Source: JAUIBE01 sp035267185 | GTDB taxonomy: Bacteria > Pseudomonadota > Gammaproteobacteria > Xanthomonadales > SZUA-36 | Assembly (NCBI GenBank): GCA_035267185.1 | Contig: DATFLY010000075.1 | Coordinates: 1-29,463 of the forward strand | Direction of reading: 5' to 3' | Length of the DNA stretch: 29,463 bases | Notes under the pieces: generated by a model | Databases searched by the model: none | What the model was told of the DNA's origin: nothing | The model's input: the letters and a program-made list of their open reading frames with translations, nothing else | In this document: piece after piece, positions 1 to 7,468 of the stretch | How positions within the stretch are numbered: position 1 is the stretch's first letter | Layout of the letters: the number at the start of each line of letters is the position of its first letter | Translations under genes and position numbers: made by a program

Positions 1-921
1 GAGGTATTCCGTCATGCAGACATAGGCTGTAAGTTTGATTGGTTCACGCGCAAACCCGGTAAAAGAAGGCTCTACAAAGGCCCGTGAAATCTGGCGTGCC
101 CGATCTGCTCTGAAGTTGACGAAAATGACACTGTCGCCGTCATTGATCGAATTGGCGGCACCATTGGTACCAGACCCCTCAGCCACGATTACGGTAGGTT
201 TAATAAACTCATCGTTTTCGCCGCGCTCATAGCCATTTTCCACTGCGGCGCGAGCACTGTCGGCGGTTGTGTCAGATTCACCTGATGCAAGTGCACGGTA
301 AGCCAGTTCGGTTCGGGACCAGCGCTTGTCGCGGTCCATTGCATAGTACCTGCCGGTCACGGTTGCGATGGTGGCGCCGGGAATGGTGTCGACCAGAGCC
401 TGGAGCCGGTCGACCGAGGCCAGCGCGCTGCGGGGCGGGGTATCACGACCATCCAGAAATGCATGCACTGCTATTGAATCTGCGCCATTCCTGCTGGCCA
501 GTTGGATGGTTGCGAAGAACTGATTTTCGTGGCTGTGTACGCCTCCCGGTGAGAGCAGGCCCATGATGTGAACAGTTCTGCCTTTCTCGCTCGCTGCGCG
601 CAGGGCGGGGTTCTCAAAGAAACTGCCGTCTTCAATGGCCTTGTCTATCCGGGTAAAGTCCTGGTAAACAATGCGGCCTGCGCCAATGTTCATATGGCCG
701 ACTTCAGAGTTACCCATCTGGCCGGCAGGCAGTCCCACGGCTTCCCCTGATGTATTGATAAGTGCACGATGCGAGCGGGACCATAAGTGATCCCAGTTTG
801 GTGTATCGGCCAGTGCGATTGCATTGTGGTCTGTCTCTTCACGATACCCCCATCCATCAAGAATCAGGAGGACCAGGGGCGCCCTGTGCTTTCCGGAATG
901 AGGTTCGACGGAATTATTCAT
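1..921 (-). CDS. gpmI: 2,3-bisphosphoglycerate-independent phosphoglycerate mutase, partial (C-terminus off the left edge)
   Basis: The enzyme interconverts 3- and 2-phosphoglycerate in the cytosol during glycolysis and gluconeogenesis, using two metal ions and a phosphoserine. I translated this gene from the raw minus strand: 307 codons run open from ATG at 921 to position 1. The N-terminus carries the metal-binding LILDGWGYREE segment (residues 19-29). The phosphoserine motif GLPAGQMGNSEVGH follows with Ser72, and then the typical HIMGLLSPGGVHSHENQ and HAFLDGRDTPP segments. The family is about 510 residues long, so roughly the last 200 lie outside the window. A GGAG lies about 13 bases before the ATG. 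The gene diverges from the rhodanese gene at 1164, an arrangement common in gammaproteobacteria. Identification is secure. Confidence 0.96.
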   Translation of the reverse strand, partial: MNNSVEPHSGKHRAPLVLLILDGWGYREETDHNAIALADTPNWDHLWSRSHRALINTSGEAVGLPAGQMGNSEVGHMNIGAGRIVYQDFTRIDKAIEDGSFFENPALRAASEKGRTVHIMGLLSPGGVHSHENQFFATIQLASRNGADSIAVHAFLDGRDTPPRSALASVDRLQALVDTIPGATIATVTGRYYAMDRDKRWSRTELAYRALASGESDTTADSARAAVENGYERGENDEFIKPTVIVAEGSGTNGAANSINDGDSVIFVNFRADRARQISRAFVEPSFTGFAREPIKLTAYVCMTEYL

Positions 922-1163
922 TGGTGTTTCTCATTGGCTCCTTGGGGTTTTTCACCAGGGTTTGCTTTTCATCACGAGATGGATACCGGGTCTTGCAATC
1001 CTGCCGGTAAGCCACCAGATGAGGGAAACCGCGTCATCTCGCGAGGTTGTTTTCCTTTGAGGTTGTACCAGAGAAATATGGCCAGCCCGGGAATCGCAAG
1101 CCTGGCAATTATCACATAACAAAAGCCGGACCGCAGATTGACGGTTCCAATAAAGAGGGTGCC
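922..1163. other. divergent intergenic region gpmI / rhodanese
   Basis: This 242-base gap carries the 5' leaders of two divergent genes. On the minus strand there is an extended -10-like element, TGTGATAAT (forward positions 1108-1116), that could serve gpmI, although no good -35 hexamer precedes it. A purine-rich AGAGGGT lies just before the ATG at 1164 and acts as ribosome binding site for the rhodanese gene. Open frames across this gap have no family resemblance and look fortuitous. Confidence 0.3.
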
Positions 1164-1595
1164 ATGGATACGCAGCAGTTAATGGAATTTGTAGGTAATC
1201 ATCCATACCTTACGGGTGGTTTTGTGGCCGTGCTGCTGTTTCTTTTGTTCACTGAAGTGAAGCGGAAGTTCCAGGGGTTCCTGGAGCTTACACCGGTTCA
1301 GGCAGTAGCGATGATCAACCGCGAAAATGCAGCAATTGTCGATGTTTCGCCAGCAAGTGACTTCAACAAGGGTCATATAGCTGAAGCGCTTCATATTCCG
1401 CCAAGCCAGCTTGAAGGCGCGGAAGCTAAGCTGAAGCAACTGAGTGGCAGGCCTGTGCTGGTTGTTGACAAAGCCGGCCAGACCGCAGGGCCAGCGGCAA
1501 CACGGCTGGTGAAACTCGGTGCCAGCAAGGTGGCGGTATTGAAAGGCGGTATGGCGCAATGGATGAATGACCAGTTTCCTGTGACCAGGAAGTAA
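1164..1595 (+). CDS. yibN: membrane-anchored rhodanese-like protein (YibN type) lacking the catalytic cysteine
   Basis: The product has 143 residues. One N-terminal transmembrane segment (about residues 14-30, TGGFVAVLLFLLF) is followed by a single rhodanese domain with the usual DVSPASDFNKGHI start near residue 60 and GGMAQW near the end. In active rhodaneses the loop after the central beta strand begins with a persulfide-forming cysteine. Here that position reads VVDKAGQTAG, with Asp102 in its place, so sulfurtransferase activity is unlikely. The open frame extends upstream to 1047, but ATG at 1164 has the AGAGGGT ribosome site and gives the family-length protein. In Enterobacteria and Pseudomonas the order yibN-grxC-secB-gpsA is typical; here secB follows directly and grxC is absent. 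The function of this family is not settled; a scaffold or sensor role is inference only. Confidence 0.88.
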   Translation: MDTQQLMEFVGNHPYLTGGFVAVLLFLLFTEVKRKFQGFLELTPVQAVAMINRENAAIVDVSPASDFNKGHIAEALHIPPSQLEGAEAKLKQLSGRPVLVVDKAGQTAGPAATRLVKLGASKVAVLKGGMAQWMNDQFPVTRK

Positions 1596-1723
1596 AGCGC
1601 GCTGGTCAGCCCCTGTAGCAATGGGCGCAAAGTGCGAGAGTTTCTATCAGGCTCGCCAGATGAGATAATTAACGTTTAAGTACTTTTTTTTAACCGAAAT
1701 ATTAAATGAATGAGTGATTGATC

Positions 1724-2332
1724 ATGGCTGAAGACCAGAAAACAGATCCAGTAATGAGCCCGGAAGACGTTGCAGACGACACGCCGGCCGGCGCACCCGA
1801 TTTGCCGCAGGGAACTCCCGCACCTGCGATGACTGCTGAAGACCTTTCACAGGCGCAATTCCAGATTCAGAAGATTTACGCCAAGGATGTCTCTTTCGAG
1901 GTGCCAAACAGCCCGGCTATTTTCTCCGAGCAGGGACAGGCAGACGTGAAGATGAGCCTGTCACAGAGAGTTGAAGGGCTGGGAGATGACCTTCATGAAG
2001 TTGCGCTTACGGTCACCATCACAGCAACCCTGGACGAGCAAACGGCCTATCTGGCTGAAGTTTCGCAGTGCGGGGTTTTCCTGATGAAAGGATTTCCGGA
2101 GCAGGCTTTACACGCGGTGGTTAACACGATGTGTCCGACGACCTTGTTCCCGTATGCGCGCTCTGCCATTTCTGACCTCGTGATCAACGGTGGATTCCCG
2201 TCAGTGACGTTACAGCCTGTTAACTTTGAGCAGTTGTATGCTCAGCGCGTCCAGGAAATGGCGGCTCAGCAGGGCAATGGTGCTGGTGGTAATGGTGCCG
2301 GTCAGGATACGCCTGCGACACCACAGTTTTAA
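1724..2332 (+). CDS. secB: protein-export chaperone SecB, with long acidic/Pro-Ala tails
   Basis: SecB is a tetrameric cytosolic chaperone that keeps preproteins unfolded and hands them to SecA. The conserved core spans about residues 45-185, from FQIQKIYAKDVSFEVPNSP through CGVFLMKGFPE and the segment with NTMCPTTLFPYAR, ending at GGFPSVTLQPVNFEQLY. The product is 202 residues against about 155 in E. coli. The excess is an N-terminal acidic, Pro/Ala-rich stretch of about 44 residues and a Gly/Asn/Gln-rich C-terminal tail. ATG at 1724 is preferred over TTG at 1718; a GAGTGA lies 7-12 bases upstream. It sits 128 bases after the rhodanese gene and 36 before gpsA. The AT-rich leader at 1660-1715 may hold a promoter, but no convincing hexamer pair was found. 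Confidence 0.95.
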   Translation: MAEDQKTDPVMSPEDVADDTPAGAPDLPQGTPAPAMTAEDLSQAQFQIQKIYAKDVSFEVPNSPAIFSEQGQADVKMSLSQRVEGLGDDLHEVALTVTITATLDEQTAYLAEVSQCGVFLMKGFPEQALHAVVNTMCPTTLFPYARSAISDLVINGGFPSVTLQPVNFEQLYAQRVQEMAAQQGNGAGGNGAGQDTPATPQF

Positions 2333-2368
2333 TTGGAAATCTGAACTGGGTTTCAGAAACATCTAGCG

Positions 2369-3400
2369 ATGGGCGGCGAACGGCCCGAACAGCATGACGG
2401 TCAGCGCAGGGTAGCCGTTTTTGGCGCCGGATCGTGGGGCACTGCGCTGGCAATGCAAATTGCCCGCTGTGGCCACCAGTCTCGTTTGTGGGGCCGTGAT
2501 GCCAACCAGATGCAACACATGGCGAAGGTTGGCAGTAACGAGCGCTTCCTGCCTGGTCTGGCTTTCCCCGAAGGAATGCAGCCGGAATCTTCATTCGACC
2601 ATTTGGTCGAGTGGTGTGACGAAGTGCTGGTTGCTGTTCCCAGTCACGCGTTCACAGACCTGGTCACGCGATTTGAAGGTCATCTGAGCGCCGGACAGGG
2701 TGTTGCCTGGGCCTGCAAGGGCCTGGAACCCGGCAGCGGCCGATTCCTGCATACGGTGGCCAGGGAGATACTGGGTGACGACACGCCATTGGCTGTTGTG
2801 ACCGGCCCATCCTTTGCCGCTGAGGTTGCCAGGAATTTACCCACCGCAGTCACCGTCGCCGCCACCAAACCTGATTACGCAGTTGAAATCGCTTCCATTT
2901 TTCATGGTGGCTCTTTCCGTGCCTACACGAGCGCCGACATCGTTGGTGCTGAACTGGGCGGTGCCGTCAAGAATGTCCTCGCAGTCGCGACGGGCATATG
3001 CGATGGGATGGGTTTTGGTGATAACGCCCGTGCTGCTTTGATCACTCGTGGCCTGGCAGAGATGATGCGTCTGGGCCGGGCGCTGGGTGCTGAAGACAAG
3101 ACCCTGACCGGGCTCGCCGGCATGGGCGACCTGGTGCTGACCTGCACGGGTGATTTGTCGCGAAACAGGCGCCTGGGGCTGGCACTGGGAAAAGGTGCTG
3201 ACCTGCAAGAGACGCTGGACCAGATTGGCCAGGTTGTTGAAGGAGTGGGTACCTGCGAAGAGGTGATTCGATTGGGGCAAAGAAACCAGGTTGAATTGCC
3301 CATATCTGAGCAGGTTCATGGCATCATTCACCTGGGCTGGAATCCCAGCGAAGGAGTGCGTCGACTGTTGGCGCGGGAACAAAAATCCGAATCCGACTGA
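2369..3400 (+). CDS. gpsA: glycerol-3-phosphate dehydrogenase [NAD(P)+]
   Basis: GpsA reduces dihydroxyacetone phosphate to sn-glycerol-3-phosphate for phospholipid synthesis in the cytosol. The product has 343 residues, close to the 339 of E. coli. The dinucleotide-binding motif VAVFGAGSWGTALA lies near residues 14-27. The catalytic region includes TGPSFAAEVARNLPTA, the lysine of GGAVKNVLAVATGICDG, and GLAGMGDLVLTCTGDLSRNR. The chosen ATG has only a weak ribosome site (CATCTAGCG precedes it) and gives about 13 residues ahead of the Rossmann strand. It lies 36 bases downstream of secB, the standard neighbour, and is probably cotranscribed with it. No clear terminator follows. Confidence 0.96.
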   Translation: MGGERPEQHDGQRRVAVFGAGSWGTALAMQIARCGHQSRLWGRDANQMQHMAKVGSNERFLPGLAFPEGMQPESSFDHLVEWCDEVLVAVPSHAFTDLVTRFEGHLSAGQGVAWACKGLEPGSGRFLHTVAREILGDDTPLAVVTGPSFAAEVARNLPTAVTVAATKPDYAVEIASIFHGGSFRAYTSADIVGAELGGAVKNVLAVATGICDGMGFGDNARAALITRGLAEMMRLGRALGAEDKTLTGLAGMGDLVLTCTGDLSRNRRLGLALGKGADLQETLDQIGQVVEGVGTCEEVIRLGQRNQVELPISEQVHGIIHLGWNPSEGVRRLLAREQKSESD

Positions 3401-3586
3401 TCTGCCAAAAAACGCAAGAAATATTTCACTGATATTTGCGACAAAGCGAATTTCGCTATACAGCGCGGTTTGCCACTATTTTTTCGACCTCATAATTTTC
3501 CGATTCGATTCCGGAAACTTCCTAAGTCACTGATAATCATATAAAAAATGTGTCTTTCATCCATACGCCACAGTACGTTGCAGTAT

Positions 3587-3615
3587 TTGACAGGGGGCTT
3601 TATCGAGCGTATCTT
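3587..3615 (+). promoter_or_regulatory. sigma-70 type promoter candidate for nrdJab
   Basis: A perfect -35 hexamer TTGACA (3587-3592) is followed after 17 bases by TATCTT (3610-3615), a 4/6 match to the -10 consensus. Transcription would begin near 3622, just before the first NrdR box. A second candidate -10, TATAAT at 3682-3687, has only GCACAA at the -35 position, which lies inside the second NrdR box. Confidence 0.55.
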
Positions 3616-3626
3616 TGATCTCCGCG

Positions 3627-3674
3627 ACACAACATCTTGTGTCTATAAGCAGATGAGAGCACAATAGATTGTGC
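3627..3674 (+). promoter_or_regulatory. tandem NrdR boxes
   Basis: Two 16-base palindromic elements match the NrdR consensus (ACAC-W-ATAT-W-GTGT type): ACACAACATCTTGTGT at 3627-3642 and GCACAATAGATTGTGC at 3659-3674. They start exactly 32 bases apart, about three helical turns, which is the known arrangement of paired NrdR sites upstream of ribonucleotide reductase operons. NrdR is a zinc-finger/ATP-cone repressor that senses dATP and ATP. The boxes lie 30-77 bases upstream of nrdJa, and the second overlaps the -35 position of the TATAAT candidate promoter. Repression of nrdJab by NrdR is therefore expected; the nrdR gene itself is not in the window. Confidence 0.88.
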
Positions 3675-3703
3675 CCGTTATTATAATAAAACCAAGGGAT
3701 TAA

Positions 3704-5863
3704 GTGGGTTTATTGATGAGCAGCGTTCAGGTTGAGGCGATTGGTGCTGATTTGAAAGAGATTCCATTCCAGGAAGCATCACTCGATATTTGGGATAAAA
3801 AGTACCGTCTTAAGTCCAAAAATGGCGAAATACTCGATGAGACCATAGATGACACCTTCAAGAGGGTGGCACGGGCATTGGCGGATGTGGAAGTCAGCAA
3901 GGTCAAACGCGAGGAGTGCTTTGAGTCGTTTTTGTGGGCACTTAGAAGAGGCGCAATACCGGCTGGCCGAATAACCTCGAATGCCGGCGCCCAGGCGCAC
4001 AAACCTGCGACATCCACAATCAATTGCACCGTATCCGGAATCGTTGAAGATTCCATGAATGGCATCCTGGAAAAAGTCCACGAAGCCGGCCTGACCCTCA
4101 AAGCGGGTTGCGGCATAGGTTACGAATTCTCCACCCTGCGACCCAAAGGCGCCTACGTGTCCGGCGCCGGTGCCTATACGTCCGGCCCGCTAAGCTTCAT
4201 GGATATCTACGACAAGATGTGTTTCACGGTGTCCTCCGCCGGCGGCCGTCGAGGCGCCCAGATGGCAACATTTGAAGTCGGGCATCCCGATGCCATGGAG
4301 TTCATTCGGGCCAAGCGTGAAGACGGACGTCTGCGACAATTCAACTGTTCTTTGCTGATCACCGACGAGTTTATGAAAGCGGTTGAAGAAGATGGCGACT
4401 GGCCATTGGTGTTTCCGATCAGCGAACAGGAAGTCGACGAAGTTGATCTTGAAAACGAGTTGGAAGTCCTGTGGCGCGAGTGGCCAGTTACAGACGGTTA
4501 TGTCACACGTGATGATGGCCTGGTTGCATGTCGGATATACAAAACGGTACCCGCAAAGCGGATGTGGGACATGATCATGTCCTCGACATACGATTTTGCG
4601 GAACCCGGTTTTATTCTTGTCGACCGCATCAACGAAGAAAACAACAATTGGTTCTGTGAAAACATTCGCGCCACCAACCCATGTGGGGAGCAACCGTTGC
4701 CGCCTTATGGAGCCTGTTTATTGGGATCGGTAAACCTGACCCGGTTTGTCGAAGAGCCATTCACGGACAAAGCACGATTTGACTGGGAGTCATATGACAA
4801 GGTCGTCCGGATTTTCACCCGTATGCTCGATAACGTGGTTGAAATTAACGGGTTGCCACTGGAACTGCAGCGCAGTGAAATCGCGCGCAAGCGGCGTCAC
4901 GGGATGGGTTTCCTGGGGCTGGGTTCAACCGTGTCCATGATGGGTATGCGCTACGGGTCGCCCGAATCGCTGGAATTTACTGAAAAAGTGGCACGCGAAA
5001 TGGCAGTGTCAGGATGGCGGGAAGGGCTTGAGCTGAGTCGTGAGAAAGGCCCGGCTCCGATCATGCAGGAAGAGTTCACAATCACCGGCGATATGCTGCG
5101 TCGACGCCCTGAACTCCAGGCGGATGGCTACAAGGTCGGCGACAAAATCAAGGGCAGCATTTTGCATGCTCGGTACAGTCGTTACATGCAAAAGGTTGCC
5201 CAGGTTGATCCTGACCTGGTCGAATCGCTCGCTGAAGAGGGCGCACGGTTTACACACCACACTTCAATTGCACCCACCGGTACGATTTCGCTCTCAATCG
5301 CCAATAATGTATCGAACGGCATCGAGCCGAGTTTCGCACATCACTACAATCGAAACGTGATTCGCGAGGGCAAAAAGTCAAAGGAAAAAGTCCAGGTTTT
5401 CAGCTACGAGCTCCTGGCGTACAAGTCGCTGATTAATCCTGATGCTATGCCCGACAGTGAGAGCCCGGAAACGCAATTACCCGATTATTTTGTGAGTGCC
5501 GAGGACATCTCACCCAAAGAGCACGTTGACATTCAGGCTGCCGCGCAGATCTGGATTGATTCTTCGATATCCAAAACGGCCAATGTGCCAACAAATTATC
5601 CGTATGAAGATTTCAAGGACATCTATACCTATGCACACAGCAAGGGTTTGAAGGGGTGTACCACCTTCCGGTTTAACCCGGAAGCGTTTCAGGGGGTTCT
5701 GGTCAAGGATTCTGACCTGCAGAGCACCACTTACCGATTCATCCTCGATGATGGAGAGGTGGTCGAAGTCCGTGGAGATGAGGAAGTTGAATACGACGGG
5801 GAAACTCACACCGCGGCCAATCTGTTCGACGCGCTTAAAGAGGGTTATTACGGCAAATTCTGA
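3704..5863 (+). CDS. nrdJa: class II (adenosylcobalamin-dependent) ribonucleotide reductase, large part (NrdJa)
   Basis: The enzyme reduces ribonucleotides to deoxyribonucleotides with a thiyl radical made from adenosylcobalamin, so it works with or without oxygen. Active-site landmarks counted from the GTG: Cys108 in STINCTVSG, then the specificity-loop region GGRRGAQMATFEVGHPD. The finger loop NPCGEQ holds Cys327, and the partner cysteine is in YGACLLGSVNL. The phosphate-binding PTGTISL and the conserved GCTTFRFNPE follow. The 719-residue length matches Pseudomonas NrdJa. The C-terminal redox-cysteine and TSCPD part is missing here and is encoded separately at 6067-6801. Start choice: GTG at 3704 has AAGGGA just upstream (3694-3699), and an in-frame ATG at 3716 is possible. 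Regulation by NrdR is indicated by the boxes upstream. Confidence 0.95.
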   Translation: MGLLMSSVQVEAIGADLKEIPFQEASLDIWDKKYRLKSKNGEILDETIDDTFKRVARALADVEVSKVKREECFESFLWALRRGAIPAGRITSNAGAQAHKPATSTINCTVSGIVEDSMNGILEKVHEAGLTLKAGCGIGYEFSTLRPKGAYVSGAGAYTSGPLSFMDIYDKMCFTVSSAGGRRGAQMATFEVGHPDAMEFIRAKREDGRLRQFNCSLLITDEFMKAVEEDGDWPLVFPISEQEVDEVDLENELEVLWREWPVTDGYVTRDDGLVACRIYKTVPAKRMWDMIMSSTYDFAEPGFILVDRINEENNNWFCENIRATNPCGEQPLPPYGACLLGSVNLTRFVEEPFTDKARFDWESYDKVVRIFTRMLDNVVEINGLPLELQRSEIARKRRHGMGFLGLGSTVSMMGMRYGSPESLEFTEKVAREMAVSGWREGLELSREKGPAPIMQEEFTITGDMLRRRPELQADGYKVGDKIKGSILHARYSRYMQKVAQVDPDLVESLAEEGARFTHHTSIAPTGTISLSIANNVSNGIEPSFAHHYNRNVIREGKKSKEKVQVFSYELLAYKSLINPDAMPDSESPETQLPDYFVSAEDISPKEHVDIQAAAQIWIDSSISKTANVPTNYPYEDFKDIYTYAHSKGLKGCTTFRFNPEAFQGVLVKDSDLQSTTYRFILDDGEVVEVRGDEEVEYDGETHTAANLFDALKEGYYGKF

Positions 5864-6066
5864 TCCAGCCGAAATCCAATGGTGCCATTGCTGCTAACAA
5901 TGGACCAGGCGTAGTGGGCCCTGATTTGCAAGGGCGTGCGCAAAACAACAATAAAAATTCAGGGATATAGTGGCGGCGAGGGAAATTGGGTACCGCCAAA
6001 CCCATGGACAGACATTGGTACATGGATGTACTCGTTTTTTGAGAACAACCGAGACAGAGAAAGGAG
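5864..6066 (+). other. nrdJa-nrdJb spacer with nested inverted repeats
   Basis: The 203-base spacer contains several inverted repeats. Directly after the nrdJa stop, CAATGG (5877-5882), CCATTG (5885-5890) and CAATGG (5898-5903) can pair in two mutually exclusive ways. TGGCGG (5971-5976) can pair with CCGCCA (5993-5998). GTACATGGATGTAC (6018-6031) is a 6+2+6 palindrome followed by TTTTTT (6035-6040). No open frame of note lies here. These may be RNA hairpins that affect processing, attenuation or relative output of the two subunits; that is inference. Confidence 0.45.
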
Positions 6067-6801
6067 ATGGCCATCAAGATCGACAATAAGATAATTGGCT
6101 ATGAAGTCGTAAAGCCGGAAGATTCGGAAGTGACGGACAATTCTGCTGCACCAGTTTCTGGTCAGCGGAATACTGCAAAAATCATTCGGATGACAGAAAG
6201 AGTGGCCAGACCGGAGGGGATGGAAGCTCTTGAGGGTTCAACCTACAAGATCAAGACGCCTCTTGATGATCATGCAATGTACGTCACCATCAATGACATT
6301 ATCCTGAATCCCGGGACTGAGCATGAACAAAGGCGACCATTCGAGATTTTCATCAACTCCAAGAACATGGATCACTTCCAGTGGATCGTGGCACTTACTC
6401 GCCTGATGTCAGCGGTGTTCCGAAAAGGCGGGGATGTGACTTTCCTTGCAGAAGAACTGCAGGCTGTATTCGACCCCAAGGGCGGTTATTTCAAGGCGGG
6501 CGGCAAGTTCATGCCTTCAATCATTGCCGAGATCGGCGCTGTCATTGAACATCATCTTCAGAAGATCGGGTTGATGGAGAAGGAAGCACTGTCTGAACAG
6601 CAACAACTGATCCTGGACGGGAAAAGAGCAGAAGCAGAAGCTGTCGCAACGAAAATCGTTGCGGACTCACCAGCGGCCGATAATGATGCTGCGGATTACC
6701 CGGCATCGGCCACATTGTGTAACAAGTGTCACACCAAGGCGGTGGTGAACATGGATAACTGTGCGACGTGTTTGTCGTGCGGCTATTCAAAGTGCGGATA
6801 A
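6067..6801 (+). CDS. nrdJb: class II ribonucleotide reductase small part with TSCPD domain and C-terminal cysteine cluster (NrdJb)
   Basis: The 244-residue product corresponds to the C-terminal part of single-chain NrdJ enzymes, encoded as a separate polypeptide as in Pseudomonas. It has a TSCPD-type domain (about residues 35-165) with FEIFINSKNMDHFQW and LTRLMSAVFRKGGD. An acidic linker follows, then a cysteine-rich tail: CNKC, CATC and SCGYSKCG. The tail resembles a zinc ribbon plus the mobile cysteine pair that re-reduces the active-site disulfide in class II enzymes. ATG at 6067 is immediately preceded by AAAGGAG with no spacer, which is unusually tight, and no other in-frame start gives the expected N-terminus. 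It follows nrdJa by 203 bases and is probably expressed with it. Stable complex formation with NrdJa is expected from Pseudomonas work. Confidence 0.9.
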   Translation: MAIKIDNKIIGYEVVKPEDSEVTDNSAAPVSGQRNTAKIIRMTERVARPEGMEALEGSTYKIKTPLDDHAMYVTINDIILNPGTEHEQRRPFEIFINSKNMDHFQWIVALTRLMSAVFRKGGDVTFLAEELQAVFDPKGGYFKAGGKFMPSIIAEIGAVIEHHLQKIGLMEKEALSEQQQLILDGKRAEAEAVATKIVADSPAADNDAADYPASATLCNKCHTKAVVNMDNCATCLSCGYSKCG

Positions 6802-6848
6802 CAATCAGATTTTCATCATCTGAACAAAGGTTTTCTGACCGGTCCGAT

Positions 6849-7442
6849 TCAAACTTCGCGTGCCATTGCTCGCTGATAAGCTGGGCGAGCCAGGCACCGG
6901 TCAACGTAAGCGCCCAGAATTTCGCTGTCAGGCAGAATTCCAAACATCTTCAGAAAGTTCACTGACGAACCCACGATCACGTCTGCGGCCGAGAATTTTT
7001 CACCCAGAAGCCACGGGCCTGTCTCAAGGCCGCTTGTCAGCGTCTCGATCATCGCATCGAAACTGCCCCAGCCATGCTGGGCAGGTTTTGGTTCCCAGCC
7101 ACCAAAGCGTTCTGCCATGGAGGGCTCGATGACGCCAGGTGTGAAAACCATCCAGTAAAGATATTGGCCACGAAGGTGAGAATCGACAGCAGGTGCCAGA
7201 CCGGCTTCCGGATAACGATCCGCAAGATAAAGGGCAATCGCTGCTGAATCCGAAAGGTGAACCTCACCATCGCTGATTGCCGGAACTTTGCCCATCGGGC
7301 TGGCTTTGCGAAAATCCGGATCAGATCGGGATGCCTCATCCCGAATGTCAATTTGGGCCACTTCGAAAGGTTGTCCCAGCTCTTCAAGCAGCCACAGTGC
7401 CCTGGCAGCGCGGGTTTGAGGGCACCAGTAAAGCCTGATCAT
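6849..7442 (-). CDS. glutathione S-transferase family protein
   Basis: The 197-residue product has the two-domain layout of cytosolic glutathione transferases. An N-terminal thioredoxin fold (about 1-78) begins IRLYWCPQTRAARALWLLEELG. It contains the cis-proline segment MGKVPAISDGEVHLSDSAAI, whose Asp-Ser pair normally binds the glutathione gamma-glutamyl group. An all-helical C-terminal domain (about 85-197) carries the GPWLLGEKFSAADVIVG capping motif. Substrate cannot be predicted. It begins 26 bases after the end of the Yip1-type gene on the same strand, so cotranscription is likely. It converges on nrdJb; a small stem-loop (TCAGAT/ATCTGA, 6805-6823) lies between them but lacks a good T tract. 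Confidence 0.9.
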   Translation of the reverse strand: MIRLYWCPQTRAARALWLLEELGQPFEVAQIDIRDEASRSDPDFRKASPMGKVPAISDGEVHLSDSAAIALYLADRYPEAGLAPAVDSHLRGQYLYWMVFTPGVIEPSMAERFGGWEPKPAQHGWGSFDAMIETLTSGLETGPWLLGEKFSAADVIVGSSVNFLKMFGILPDSEILGAYVDRCLARPAYQRAMAREV

Positions 7443-7468
7443 GTCATTTACCTATCATGTTTGTGTTT

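Larger units (their letters stand above)
3401..3703. other. regulatory intergenic region gpsA - nrdJa
   Basis: No convincing gene lies in this 303-base gap. The upstream half is AT-rich and contains two small inverted repeats: AGCGAA-T-TTCGCT at 3445-3457 and TTTCCG-N9-CGGAAA at 3497-3517. Neither is followed by a T tract, so neither is a strong terminator. The downstream half holds the promoter candidates and NrdR boxes described separately. No cobalamin riboswitch core was recognised, although NrdJ needs adenosylcobalamin. Confidence 0.6.

Noticed and set aside
2837..3382. A 181-codon minus-strand frame within gpsA
   Set aside because: It lies entirely opposite conserved gpsA coding sequence and has no motif support.
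3401..3703. Cobalamin riboswitch upstream of nrdJa
   Set aside because: No B12-box-like conserved core or extended helical structure was seen; the gap is explained better by promoters and NrdR boxes.
6018..6040. Intrinsic terminator between nrdJa and nrdJb
   Set aside because: The palindrome has only a 2-base centre and an AT-rich stem, so a stable terminator hairpin is not convincing; it is kept only as part of the spacer description.
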